From Schlesneria sphaerica (GTDB lineage: Bacteria; Planctomycetota; Planctomycetia; Planctomycetales; Planctomycetaceae): DNA of 64,000 nucleotides. The stretch covers positions 1,426,001-1,490,000 of the forward strand of contig NZ_CP172346.1 in the NCBI RefSeq assembly GCF_044336245.1. The letters are read 5' to 3'. The notes under the pieces are model-generated. The model worked only from the letters and a program-made list of their open reading frames with translations. It was not told where the DNA came from and searched no databases. Below are positions 53,575-63,346 of this stretch, in pieces. The stretch's first letter is position 1. Every line of letters starts with the position of its first letter. Position numbers and translations under genes: made by a program.

Positions 53575-54776
53575 GTAACCAGTCCCTCTACGCAGACAAA
53601 GATTTGCGAGCGGCCCATCGCAACTCGCTGATGTGGGGTGTCGAAGCCGACAGCGCAGAATTCGCCTGTCGAATTTTTTCAGGTCCAAAGGAGCGTGCAG
53701 CGGCGATCACGCGTGGCAAATTCGCCCGCTGAGTTCGCATCGCCAGAAGTGAGTGACAAAAACACCGAGACCGAAGCCGAACTGGCCTCCCGATCTGAGA
53801 TGTTCAAAAGAGGGTTCGAATCGGAATCAATGGGACCGCATCTGATCGGTCGAGAACGATGAAAGCCCTGCGTTCCCGGCGAAAAGGGACCACGCCGAAT
53901 CGTTGGACTGGATCCGTATCCTGAGCGTCCTGGCAGAAGTTGTGAAATTCTGCGATGCAATTCGTCGAAGCTTTAAGGTTGTAGACCTGCCCCAGAGACT
54001 GGCCAGTCAAAAATCTGAACAAATTCCCAAAAAATTGAACATGGGCATTGAGACATCCAAAAAGCCGAAAACCCTCTGTTTTCCAGCTCTCTGAGCGAGG
54101 AGTTCAACAATTACACTGCGGGTCACGGGCGAAGCATTCGCCTGAAGTAGTGAACAGATTCTCGATGCGAGCCCTGTGTCGTGGAAAAGCGATTCTTAGG
54201 TTCTGAGCAAACTTCACGCACGACTTCTCCTGCAACGCCCACTTGCACCCGGGGGATCGAAAGGGCCGGATCGCTAAGACGCTTGATCTGGAAGGAGCCG
54301 CCCACAAATCCCCTCCCCGCCGAGCACGTTTCAGGGGGCCAGGTGGCCGGGACTTCGGTTTGGACGACTGATTTGCGAAACAACGACGGCTGGCTATTTG
54401 GGCAACAAGAGCGCTCTGAGCACCGGCTAACGGCCCGTTTCACGTTATAGAGAGGGACAGAAACATCTGCTCCAGGTCGAAGGGGTCGCCGTACGAGTTC
54501 CTCGATCGACAAGCGATCTGCCCCTTTTCGGCAAGATTTTCCAGGGAATCCGAACTCCGAGGGAAGTTCTTGTGTCGGACTCCTTCCTCGATTTTCCTTC
54601 ACGTCTTAAACTGAAGTTCTTCGCGGGAAAATGCTTACCGTTGGAAAAGCAATTTCGGACCTAAGTCGTCAATCTCCCGTCCGAACCCCTCGTCCCACCC
54701 GGCTGAGGCGGGGAGCAAACGCCCAAACACGCACCATCCGCCCCCAGTGGTCCGGTGTCTGAGACCATCGACAACC
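53575..54776. other. Intergenic region, ~1.2 kb
   Basis: The longest apparently non-coding stretch in the window. Several open frames exist on both strands (for example 54123-54602 minus) but have no recognisable motif and no ribosome binding site. GGTTCGAATC at 53814-53823 looks like a tRNA T-loop but has no matching arms. May hold promoters for both flanking genes or decayed sequence. Confidence 0.4.
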
Positions 54777-57700
54777 ATGAACGAAATTGCCGCCCAAATC
54801 GAAGCTTCCCTTTCGAAGACCATGCTGGTTGACCGGCACCGCCTGCGCCAGCAGTGGCGACGTTTCCAGAGCCAGCTTCCTCCGGCAAAGGGAAGTTCAG
54901 CATCTCCTTCACCTAAGGAAGGGGGCGACAAGCGGCTGGAAAAATTCCAGGAAGACCTGGCCAGATCATGCCAGCGTTACGAACAGCGTCTGCGCGGCGT
55001 TCCCGAACTGTCGTTCGACGACGCACTGCCGGTGGTCCAGCGGAAGGACGAAATCTCCGCCGCCATTCGGGATCATCAAGTCGTCGTGGTCTGCGGCGAG
55101 ACCGGTTCTGGGAAGTCGACTCAACTTCCCAAGATTTGCCTGGAACTCGGTCGTGGTGTCGCGGGAATGATCGGGCACACTCAACCCCGCCGAATCGCCG
55201 CCCGGTCTGTCGCCACTCGCGTGGCAGAAGAGTTGTCGGTGTCTGTCGGGCGGGAAGTCGGTTTCAAGGTCCGCTTTGCCGATGCGACGTCGTCACAGAC
55301 CTACATCAAGTTAATGACCGACGGAATCCTGCTTGCCGAAACGCAAAGCCGCCCGTTCCTCGACGACTACGACACGATTATCGTCGATGAAGCGCACGAG
55401 CGGTCGCTGAACATCGATTTTCTGCTGGGAAACCTGCATCGCCTCGTCGCCCGGCGGCGCGAGCTGAAAGTCATTATTACCTCGGCCACCATCGATGCCG
55501 AGCGATTTGCCGATCACTTCCGCCCCATCGCTGGAACGGTGCCCGTACTGGAGGTTTCGGGACGGACTTACCCGGTCGAGATGATTTATCGTCCCCCGAC
55601 AGTGGACCAGAATGGAGATGAACCGGACTGGCCCAAGGCGGTGGCGGACGCTGTCAACGAAGTCTGCTCACGCGGCCCCGGTGACGTCCTGCTGTTTATG
55701 CCAACCGAACGGGAAATTCACGAAGCGGCCAAAACGCTGCGTGGTCGCACCTTCGGCGGCAGCAAACCAGACATTCTGCCGCTCTATGCCCGACTTTCCG
55801 CGGCCGAGCAACAACGTGTCTTTCAGACAGCCTCCAATCGCAGAATCGTGATTGCCACCAACGTGGCAGAATCGTCGCTGACCGTCCCTGGTATCCGCTA
55901 CGTCGTTGATACGGGGACCGCGCGAATCAGCCGCTATTCGCCCAAGTCCAAACTGCAACGGCTGCCTGTCGAACCGGTCTCCCGTGCTTCCGCCGATCAG
56001 CGGGCTGGTCGCTGCGGTCGCGTCGGTCCCGGTGTCTGCATTCGACTCTACTCTGAAGAAGACTACCAGAGCCGGGAACGGTACACGCCTCCCGAAATCC
56101 TGCGATCCAATCTGGCCAACGTGATCCTGCAAACCAAGACGCTAGGGCTGGGAGAGATTGAAGAATTCCCGTTCCTGGAGCCCCCCAAGCCAGAGTCGAT
56201 CAAAGACGGTTACAAGACTCTGTTCGAACTCGGTGCGGTCACCGAAGACCACAAGTTGACGGAAATTGGTCGCAAGCTCGCGCGGTTGCCGGTCGACCCG
56301 CGCATTGCGCGGATTATCTGGGCCGCACACGAAGAAAATTGTCTGGGCGATGCCCTGATTATCGCGTCAGCGCTCGAAGTGCAGGACCCTCGTGAACGTC
56401 CACTCGAAAAACAAAAGCAGGCAGACGAATCGCATCAACGCTTTGCGGACGAAGAATCCGATTTCCTGAGTGATCTGAAGCTGTGGGACTTCTATCACAA
56501 GCTGAAAGGGGAGCTGTCAAAGGGACAACTGCACAAAGCCTGTCACCAGAATTTTCTGTCGTGGACGCGAATGCGCGAGTGGATTGACGTGCACGCCGAA
56601 CTGGTCCAGATCGTCAGGGAATCGATGGCGAGTGAGACGCGAGGGCGGGAATCGCGACCTGCTGCGAATCATGCGAACGAATCTTCCAGCAAGCAGCAGG
56701 GCACTCGCTCCGCGACAGCGGGATCGAACCCGTTTACAAAACGGGCCAAACAACCCGAATCCAGTGCGACGACGCAAAAGGTCGACACCCTTTTCATCCG
56801 ACGCCACGACGTCGGTGCCATTCATCGAGCGCTGCTGACGGGCTACTTGTCCAGCATCGCGTTCAAGACGGAGAGTGGGGAATACCTTGCGGCCGGGGGG
56901 ATGAAGGCTTACCTCTGGCCCGGTTCCGGACTGGCCGCGAAGAAACCAAAGTGGATTGTCGCCGCAGAACTGGTCGAAACGACGCGGCGATTTCTGAGAA
57001 CGGTGGCCAAGATTGATCCCGCCTGGATTGAACCACTGGCGGAACATCTGATCGATCGATCGTATAGCGAGCCGCATTGGGATCCAGATTCACTGGCCGT
57101 CATGGCCTACGAAAAGGTGACGCTCTTCGGACTGCTACTGGTCCCCCGTCGACGGATCCGATACAGCCGGATCGAACCGGTGAAATCCCGCGAGCTGTTC
57201 ATTCAACATGCGCTTGTCTACGGAGAATGGCCGGAAGATGACTCCGATTCCGAGCCATCTCAACGACGTGACTACTCGAATTATCAGTCGCGGAATCCCG
57301 ATCGCACGAACTCGCAACGGGGTGCTGGAAAGCAAGCACCGTCTCAAGGGACTGGCGGAAGCGAAACAACCGCCTCACGAGGTTCTCGAGCGGCGGTTGT
57401 TCCCGCTGCCGAGGGATCAACCGGGCAGTCAGTCACGACACGATTCACGGCGCCCCCAGCATTTTTGATTCACAATCGGAAGCTCGTAAAGCAACTGGAA
57501 GATCTGCAGACACGCGTCAGACGAGGAAGTCTGCTGAAAGCCGAACAGGCTCAGTTCGATTTCTACGATTCACGTCTTCCTGCTGATGTGAATGACGGAC
57601 ACCGGCTTGTGCAATGGCTCCGCTCGGCAGCACCGTCTGACCAGAATCGATTGCTCATGGTCGATGCGGATCTACTGGAAGCTGATGCTATCGTCGCCAC

Positions 57701-59075
57701 CAAGGAATCGTACCCCGATACGATCCAGATGAAGAATCTGTCGCTTCCGCTGACGTATCGACTCGACCCGAGTGCGCCTGACGACGGCGTTACCATCACA
57801 GTTCCCCAGGAAGGTCTCAATCAGCTTGATGGCGAGCGACTTGGATGGCTCGTACCGGGCCTGATCGAGGACAAGATCGTCGCTCTGATTCGGACATTAC
57901 CCAAGGAACTTCGCCGGGACCTGGTGCCGATTCCAGAAGTCGCAGCAGAAGTCGCCAAAGTAGTCTTGTTCGGGGAGAAATCGCTCGAAGCAGCGATCGT
58001 CGAGGGGATTGAGTTTGTGACCGGAATCGAAATTCCCGTCACCGCCTTCGACGAGTCTAAGCTGCCCGACCACTTGAGAATGCTGATCCGCGTCACAGAT
58101 GGCGAAGGTCGCACCCTCGCGGCAGGACGAGACTTGACCGCCTTACGGAAAGAGTTCGGCGCGATCGCGTCCGTGAGTTTCTCGGCATCCGACGATCCTC
58201 GCTGGATCCGGGACGGTATCAAGACCTGGGACTGCGGTACTCTCCCCCCAGTCATCGATGTCATGCGCCGCGGTGTCGCACTCAAGGGGTATCCAACCCT
58301 GATGGATAAGGAAGATTCCGCCTCCCTCCGATTGCTCGACACACTGGAAAAATCGCAGCATGAAATGCGGTTCGGTGTCCGGCGCCTCATCGTACTGACG
58401 GTGTTTCGAGAGTTGAAACAACAGATCGACCACCTGCCGTCGCTGCAGAATTGGGCACTGTCGGCCAAGTCGTTCCCCCCTCCGTTCCCGTTTCGAACTC
58501 AGGTGCTGGAACTGCTCGCCGATCGGGCATTCCTGGCGTCCGACAAATTTCCTCGCAGTGACGCCGAGTTTCGGGAGTGTCTGCGACTTGGTCGGACCCG
58601 CATGCCTGCTGCGGTAACCGAGATTACGGGATTTCTCACTTCCCTTTTTCAGGCTTATGCAGAAGTCCGTCGGATCTGGGAAAAGACCGCTCATCCACAG
58701 TGGCAGACAACCCGGCTGGATGTGCATTCGCAACTGGCTCAGCTCTTTTCACCCGGTTTTCTGGTCCGGACACCCTGGCCGTGGCTGGTGCAGTTCCCGC
58801 GGTATACGAGAGGAATTTCGCTACGCCTTCAGAAGTTGACCAGCGGTGGCGCAGCGCGAGATCAGCAATTGCAGCAGCAGATTGTCCTGCGGTGGCGGAG
58901 AGGGATCGAGCGACTGAAACTTCACGCAGACCAGCACATTTACGACAAGGAACTGGAGAGCTATCGCTGGATGAGCGAAGAATTGCGAGTGGCGCTGTTT
59001 GCCCAGGAACTGGGAACCAGCATCTCCGTTTCCGAAAAGAAGCTGGATAAGCAATGGGAGAAAGTGAAGCAGTAA
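54777..59075 (+). CDS. hrpA: ATP-dependent RNA helicase HrpA (DEAH-box)
   Basis: About 1432 residues; Escherichia coli HrpA is ~1300. HrpA acts in mRNA processing and in rescue of collided ribosomes. Start ATG 54777 preferred to GTG 54747. Motifs: VVCGETGSGKSTQLP (I, ~106), TQPRRIAARSVA (Ia), DEAHERSLNIDF (II, ~203), SATIDAERFADHF (III), TNVAESSLTVPGI (V), QRAGRCGRVGPGVC (VI, ~405). HA2/OB region to ~800, then the HrpA-specific DUF3418 domain (APDDGVTITVPQEGLNQLDGERLGWLVPGL...) to the end. Two low-complexity inserts (~630-665 and ~825-890) rich in Ser, Gln, Arg and Gly explain the extra length. Single gene after a 1.2-kb spacer. Confidence 0.96.
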   Translation: MNEIAAQIEASLSKTMLVDRHRLRQQWRRFQSQLPPAKGSSASPSPKEGGDKRLEKFQEDLARSCQRYEQRLRGVPELSFDDALPVVQRKDEISAAIRDHQVVVVCGETGSGKSTQLPKICLELGRGVAGMIGHTQPRRIAARSVATRVAEELSVSVGREVGFKVRFADATSSQTYIKLMTDGILLAETQSRPFLDDYDTIIVDEAHERSLNIDFLLGNLHRLVARRRELKVIITSATIDAERFADHFRPIAGTVPVLEVSGRTYPVEMIYRPPTVDQNGDEPDWPKAVADAVNEVCSRGPGDVLLFMPTEREIHEAAKTLRGRTFGGSKPDILPLYARLSAAEQQRVFQTASNRRIVIATNVAESSLTVPGIRYVVDTGTARISRYSPKSKLQRLPVEPVSRASADQRAGRCGRVGPGVCIRLYSEEDYQSRERYTPPEILRSNLANVILQTKTLGLGEIEEFPFLEPPKPESIKDGYKTLFELGAVTEDHKLTEIGRKLARLPVDPRIARIIWAAHEENCLGDALIIASALEVQDPRERPLEKQKQADESHQRFADEESDFLSDLKLWDFYHKLKGELSKGQLHKACHQNFLSWTRMREWIDVHAELVQIVRESMASETRGRESRPAANHANESSSKQQGTRSATAGSNPFTKRAKQPESSATTQKVDTLFIRRHDVGAIHRALLTGYLSSIAFKTESGEYLAAGGMKAYLWPGSGLAAKKPKWIVAAELVETTRRFLRTVAKIDPAWIEPLAEHLIDRSYSEPHWDPDSLAVMAYEKVTLFGLLLVPRRRIRYSRIEPVKSRELFIQHALVYGEWPEDDSDSEPSQRRDYSNYQSRNPDRTNSQRGAGKQAPSQGTGGSETTASRGSRAAVVPAAEGSTGQSVTTRFTAPPAFLIHNRKLVKQLEDLQTRVRRGSLLKAEQAQFDFYDSRLPADVNDGHRLVQWLRSAAPSDQNRLLMVDADLLEADAIVATKESYPDTIQMKNLSLPLTYRLDPSAPDDGVTITVPQEGLNQLDGERLGWLVPGLIEDKIVALIRTLPKELRRDLVPIPEVAAEVAKVVLFGEKSLEAAIVEGIEFVTGIEIPVTAFDESKLPDHLRMLIRVTDGEGRTLAAGRDLTALRKEFGAIASVSFSASDDPRWIRDGIKTWDCGTLPPVIDVMRRGVALKGYPTLMDKEDSASLRLLDTLEKSQHEMRFGVRRLIVLTVFRELKQQIDHLPSLQNWALSAKSFPPPFPFRTQVLELLADRAFLASDKFPRSDAEFRECLRLGRTRMPAAVTEITGFLTSLFQAYAEVRRIWEKTAHPQWQTTRLDVHSQLAQLFSPGFLVRTPWPWLVQFPRYTRGISLRLQKLTSGGAARDQQLQQQIVLRWRRGIERLKLHADQHIYDKELESYRWMSEELRVALFAQELGTSISVSEKKLDKQWEKVKQ

Positions 59076-59549
59076 TCAAACCGTCGTACAGGATCGTGCT
59101 TCAACCTCCTCATGAGGTCACTGGAACTTCTGTTCGCACAGGAATACCACCGCGACTTAACTTCTGCCCGATTTGAAAATTTCCGGGGAGAAGATGTGAA
59201 TTGGACGAGTCCGGTAGTAACGATTATCGCGATGTTTTAGCCCTTTCGCCCGGATTACGCAGAGTTGATAGCAAGTAAGTCCTCTGCAAATTCACTGAAT
59301 GGTGCCGTCGCGACCGCAGTCAGCTGCATTCCAGTCACGCGTTAGTGACTGCGTGGCGAGTTCACCCGATTCGCGATATAATACAGGTTTATCAATTGTT
59401 TGGGACGCTCGAGTCCATTAACCGCAAGCTCCTGCCAATTCACACCTCCCCTTCGGCCCGCTTGAGATGGGGAGGAGGGACGTTTTGAGGTTTTTGCCTG
59501 AACTCGCTCCGCCAATTACCCGTTCGCTCGAATCAAGGAACCGCATACG
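59076..59549. other. Intergenic region, ~475 bp, with xylB promoter
   Basis: Besides the promoter at 59354-59382 I see no gene, and no terminator hairpin for hrpA. Confidence 0.4.
59354..59382 (+). promoter_or_regulatory. Candidate promoter for xylB
   Basis: Perfect -10 TATAAT (59377-59382) with TGGCGA (59354-59359) 17 nt upstream, a 3/6 match. It would give a ~160-nt leader before xylB. Confidence 0.5.
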
Positions 59550-61088
59550 ATGGCAGTCTTTCTGGGGATCGATATTGGCACAAGCGGTACAAGAACTTTG
59601 GCCATGCGTGAGGATGGCACCATCCTGGCCAGTGCCACTTCAGAGTACGAACTCTCTTCCCCAAAGCCTGGCTGGTCAGAACAGAATCCCGAAGACTGGT
59701 GGGAAGCGACTCAGATTACCGTCAAAAAGGTTCTGAAATCCGGCAAGATCAAGGCCGATGACGTCGCCGGGATTGGACTCAGCGGACAGATGCACGGCAG
59801 TGTGTTTCTGGACAAACAGAACGAAGTGATTCGCCCCGCCATCCTCTGGAACGACCAGCGGACGGCCCAGGAATGCATCGATATTGAAAACAAGGTCGGG
59901 GGCCGCGCCAAACTGATTGAGATGGTCGCGAACCCTGCCCTCACCGGCTTTACGGCTCCAAAAATCGTATGGCTGAAAAGTCATGAGCCGAAGAACTACG
60001 CGAAGGTCGCTCATATCCTGCTGCCGAAAGACTACATCCGTTTCCGCATGACTCAGGAATTTGCAACGGATGTCAGTGACGCATCGGGGACATTGCTCCT
60101 AGACGTACGGGCCAGAGAATGGTGCAAACCGCTGATCGACCGTCTCGACATCAAAATGTCGGCTCTCCCGAAAGTGTTTGAATCGGAAGATATTACTGGT
60201 GTTCTTACCGAAGAAGCGGCCAAGCTGCTCGGTCTGAAGAAAGGTGTCCCGGTCGTCGGGGGCGCGGGTGATCAGGCAGCCGGCGCCGTCGGAAATGGTA
60301 TCGTCAAACGAGGCATCATCTCGGCAACGATGGGGACCAGTGGAGTCATCTTCGCCCACAGCGACGAGGTCCAGATTGACCCCGCAGGACGAGTTCACAC
60401 CTTCTGCCACGCTGTGCGCGGCAAGTGGCACGTCATGGGTGTGGTCCTCTCTGCCGGTGGCAGCCTGCAGTGGTACCGCAATCAGTTGGCTCAAGCCGAA
60501 ATGACCGACGGCAAACGACTGAAGACTGACCCGTACAATCTCATTACAGAACAGGCAGCGGAAGCTCCTCCGGGATGCGAGGGGTTGTATTTTCTGCCGT
60601 ACCTCTCGGGTGAACGGACGCCCCACGCAGATCCTCACGCCCGGGGCTGCTGGATCGGGCTCAGTCTTCGTCACGGCCGTTCCCACATGATCCGCTCGAT
60701 CATGGAGGGGGCGACATACGCTCTGCGTGATTCACTGGAAGTCATCAACTCGATGAGCATTCCAATCCGAGAAATCCGGCTGTCCGGCGGGGGAGCACGC
60801 AGCGATTTCTGGCGGCAGATGCAGGCCGATGTTTATGGTCGCCGCGTCAGCCTGATTAATACGGAAGAAGGCCCCGCCTTCGGTGCGGCCCTCCTGGCGG
60901 CAGCCGGAACGGGCAAGTTCAAGTCCGTCGTCGAAGCGTGCGGAGCGATGGTCAAAGTCGTCGCAAGCACAGATCCTCAGGCCGAAGCCAAGAGGATTTA
61001 CACGAAGTCGTATCCGATGTTCGGCAGACTGTATAAAGCACTCAAGAACGAGTTTGTGGATATCGCCAAGATCGTTTCCGAGTCCTGA
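59550..61088 (+). CDS. xylB: Xylulokinase
   Basis: 512 residues. Phosphorylates D-xylulose for the pentose phosphate pathway. FGGY-family signatures: MAVFLGIDIGTSGTRTLAM (phosphate loop 1), GWSEQNPEDWW, GLSGQMHGSVFLD (the MHG of xylulokinases), ILWNDQRT, VVGGAGDQAAGAVGNG (catalytic Asp near 238), ATMGTSGVIF, YLSGERTPHADPHARG, and the C-terminal RLSGGGARSDFWRQMQADVYGRRV. AAGGAA lies ten nt before ATG. No xylose isomerase or transporter is adjacent; the gene is followed 18 bp later by an Rpn/DUF4351-like gene. Other FGGY substrates cannot be fully excluded. Confidence 0.94.
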   Translation: MAVFLGIDIGTSGTRTLAMREDGTILASATSEYELSSPKPGWSEQNPEDWWEATQITVKKVLKSGKIKADDVAGIGLSGQMHGSVFLDKQNEVIRPAILWNDQRTAQECIDIENKVGGRAKLIEMVANPALTGFTAPKIVWLKSHEPKNYAKVAHILLPKDYIRFRMTQEFATDVSDASGTLLLDVRAREWCKPLIDRLDIKMSALPKVFESEDITGVLTEEAAKLLGLKKGVPVVGGAGDQAAGAVGNGIVKRGIISATMGTSGVIFAHSDEVQIDPAGRVHTFCHAVRGKWHVMGVVLSAGGSLQWYRNQLAQAEMTDGKRLKTDPYNLITEQAAEAPPGCEGLYFLPYLSGERTPHADPHARGCWIGLSLRHGRSHMIRSIMEGATYALRDSLEVINSMSIPIREIRLSGGGARSDFWRQMQADVYGRRVSLINTEEGPAFGAALLAAAGTGKFKSVVEACGAMVKVVASTDPQAEAKRIYTKSYPMFGRLYKALKNEFVDIAKIVSES

Positions 61089-61106
61089 CATGCCGCAGGA
61101 ATAGTC

Positions 61107-62111
61107 ATGATTGACGATGCAGACGCAACGCATGAGCGTCAAGACAGAGACTACGATGGAGCCTGGAAAGAAGCCCTACGGTTGCACCTGCCCCAATTTG
61201 TGGGCAGGTTCTTTCCTTCCCTCGCCCAGTCGATTGACTGGTCCTGCGATCCCGTCTGGCTCGACAAAGAGATCAGCCAGATCATCGGACAGGCAGGGCA
61301 ACGCAATCAGGAAGTGGACTTGCTGTTCAAGGTCCTGCTCCGCGATGGAAAGGACCAGTGGATCTTATGCCATCTGGAAATCCAGACGGCGTTCCAGTCT
61401 GACTTCGAACAACGACTGGATCTGTACAATGCCGGCCTGAAATGGACGTTCCGGCAGGAAGTCATCACATTAGTGATCCTCGCGGATATCAATCCCCGGT
61501 GGCCCCCACGTGAACATCGGTTTGAACTTGGCGGCTTTGTCAGCTACCGCTTGTTCCCCGTCTGCAAGGTGATCGACCACCTGGAATCAGATTGGGCGGA
61601 TGACACGTCGCTGGCCGTTCAAGTGGCAAGAGCCCAAATCGCGGCGTTGAGAACGGCAGGAAATCCCGAAGAGCGGTTTCATGCGAAAACTCAGCTTATT
61701 CGTAATCTTTACTCCGTCGGTTACAATGCGGGTGAGATACGCGAGCTTTACCGTCTGATCGACTGGATGATGCATCTGCGACCGGATTTGACGCGCCAGT
61801 TTGAATTGGATCTGGTTTCTTTCGAGAAGGAACTGCAAATGCCGTACATCACTTCCATTGAACGACACGCGGAAGAACGCGGCCTGGAGAAAGGACTCGA
61901 GCAAGGTTTTCAGAAAGGCCTCGAACGAGGAAGTGCAATTCTGGTTCGACAGCTCAGTCGACTCTGCGGTGACATCCCCGTCGACGTTCAACAGCAGGTC
62001 AAGCAGCTTTCGTTTGAACAGGCCGAAGACCTGGGCGTTGCTCTGCTGGACTTCCGGTCGGTCGCTGACTTGAAAACGTGGCTGGAAGCACATGCCGTCG
62101 ACCCATCATAA
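61107..62111 (+). CDS. Rpn/PD-(D/E)xK nuclease-like protein with DUF4351 C-terminus
   Basis: 334 residues. Start has AGGA six nt upstream. N-terminal ~250 residues resemble the transposase-associated Rpn (YhgA/PDDEXK_2) nuclease families: WKEALRLHLPQFVGRFFPSLAQSIDW, then NQEVDLLFKVLLRDG and WILCHLEIQTAFQSDFEQRL, giving D...(E/H)LExQ as the PD-(D/E)xK-like core. A charged helical spacer with 'LEKGLEQGFQKGLERG' repeats follows. The C-terminal ~60 residues (AILVRQLSRLCGDIPVDVQQQVKQLSFEQAEDLGVALLDFRSVADLKTWLEAH) match DUF4351. Such genes are often multicopy in cyanobacteria and planctomycetes. Probably co-transcribed with xylB, perhaps by chance insertion. Confidence 0.85.
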   Translation: MIDDADATHERQDRDYDGAWKEALRLHLPQFVGRFFPSLAQSIDWSCDPVWLDKEISQIIGQAGQRNQEVDLLFKVLLRDGKDQWILCHLEIQTAFQSDFEQRLDLYNAGLKWTFRQEVITLVILADINPRWPPREHRFELGGFVSYRLFPVCKVIDHLESDWADDTSLAVQVARAQIAALRTAGNPEERFHAKTQLIRNLYSVGYNAGEIRELYRLIDWMMHLRPDLTRQFELDLVSFEKELQMPYITSIERHAEERGLEKGLEQGFQKGLERGSAILVRQLSRLCGDIPVDVQQQVKQLSFEQAEDLGVALLDFRSVADLKTWLEAHAVDPS

Positions 62112-62244
62112 GGCAACTCGGTTCCTCCCGTGAATCACCCTGTCGATGGCGTTTCGCGGTGCGCGATCGAAGCGCTCCCAAACTCTGCGCTCGCTCTTTA
62201 CTATGACGTGGATCGACTAACCTCTCTTTCCAGTTGAACAAAAC

Positions 62245-63180
62245 ATGCCCGACTCGACCGAGCCAGCTTCGCTCCCACCTTTGATCGCCGAAGGAGTGCC
62301 ACCCGATCTGGAGAAACTGAGATCCCGCTTTAGTGAACTCTGCGAGATCATCGCAAAACTGCGATCACCCGAAGGCTGTCCCTGGGACCGCCAGCAAACC
62401 CTGGAATCAATCAAGCCCTATACGCTGGAGGAAACCTACGAGCTGCTGGAAGCGATCGACTCCGGCGACGACGGAGCAATTGTGGAAGAGCTCGGGGACG
62501 TTCTACTTCAGGTTCTCCTGGATAGCCAGATTGCAGCCGATCAAGGTCGGTTCGACCTCAACGATGTCGTCGATGTAATTGCTCGCAAACTCGTTCGACG
62601 TCATCCGCATGTGTTCGGTGACGTGAAGGTCGGCACCGCGAATGACGTCGCGCTGCACTGGGACCGGATTAAACGATCAGAGAAGGCTCGGCAATCGATC
62701 TTCGACGGCTTGCCTGCCGAACTGCCCGCGCTCGCCCGTGCAGCCCGACTTTCAAAGAAAGCCGCTCGCGTCGGCTATGACTTTCCGACCCGGAACATGT
62801 TGTTCGATAAGCTCCAGGAAGAGATCACGGAACTGGCGTTTGAAATCTTCCCGGCTGGTAAGATTCCCCATGTTGAAGCGAACGTGGATGTTCCGGTCGA
62901 GCCAGATCCGGAACCATTCACTGCGGAACAGCAACGCCGAATCGAATCCGAAATCGGTGACGTCCTGTTCGTCGTGGCCAATATCGCACGACGCTGGCAC
63001 ATCAACCCCGAGGAAGCGCTGCGAGCCAGCAACGCCAAGTTTCAGCGACGAGTCGAATACATCGAGCGGCGCCTCAAGGAAACGGGACGCGATATTCATT
63101 CAGCCAGCTTGACTGAGATGGAGGAGCTCTACCAGGAAGGCAAGCAAATTGAAAAGTCCGGGAATGGAGAGCCCCGCTAG
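62245..63180 (+). CDS. mazG: Nucleoside triphosphate pyrophosphohydrolase MazG
   Basis: 311 residues; Escherichia coli MazG is 263. Hydrolyses NTPs to NMP and PPi, lowering (p)ppGpp-related stress and removing aberrant nucleotides. Two tandem MazG domains: first with CPWDRQQTLESIKPYTLEETYELLEAIDSGDDGAIVEELGDVLLQVLLDSQIA (ExxE...ExxD metal site) and HPHVFGD; second with EITELAFEI and QRRIESEIGDVLFVVANIARRWHINPEEALRASNAKFQRRVEYIE. A 60-residue acidic linker containing VPVEPDPEPF lengthens the second half. N-terminal leader Pro-rich. Weak ribosome binding site. Ends before a 9-bp hairpin facing the apgM end. Confidence 0.95.
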   Translation: MPDSTEPASLPPLIAEGVPPDLEKLRSRFSELCEIIAKLRSPEGCPWDRQQTLESIKPYTLEETYELLEAIDSGDDGAIVEELGDVLLQVLLDSQIAADQGRFDLNDVVDVIARKLVRRHPHVFGDVKVGTANDVALHWDRIKRSEKARQSIFDGLPAELPALARAARLSKKAARVGYDFPTRNMLFDKLQEEITELAFEIFPAGKIPHVEANVDVPVEPDPEPFTAEQQRRIESEIGDVLFVVANIARRWHINPEEALRASNAKFQRRVEYIERRLKETGRDIHSASLTEMEELYQEGKQIEKSGNGEPR

Positions 63181-63256
63181 CAACTCTTCATCGACAATGG
63201 CAGACGCTCGTTAACTTCGAGACATCAGGTCACATCGATTCTCTGCCGAAATTCTC

Positions 63257-63286
63257 AGTCTGCGAGCGGCAGGCCGTTCGCAGACT
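63257..63286. terminator. Perfect 9-bp hairpin, no T-tract
   Basis: AGTCTGCGA (63257-63265) and TCGCAGACT (63278-63286) are exact inverted repeats; inner CGG/CCG extends the stem. Between convergent mazG and the phosphoglycerate mutase gene. Confidence 0.5.
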
Positions 63287-63346
63287 AAGCTCAGCGGTTC
63301 GAGCATTTATTTCCACATGCTGAACACGATTTTCTGACCCGGACAA

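Noticed and set aside
53805..53835. tRNA-like GGTTCGAATC
   Set aside because: No complementary T-stem, anticodon or acceptor arms could be folded around it.
54123..54602. 159-codon minus-strand frame in the 1.2-kb spacer before hrpA
   Set aside because: Arg/Ser/Pro-rich without hydrophobic pattern, no ribosome binding site, and similar-length frames exist on the opposite strand.
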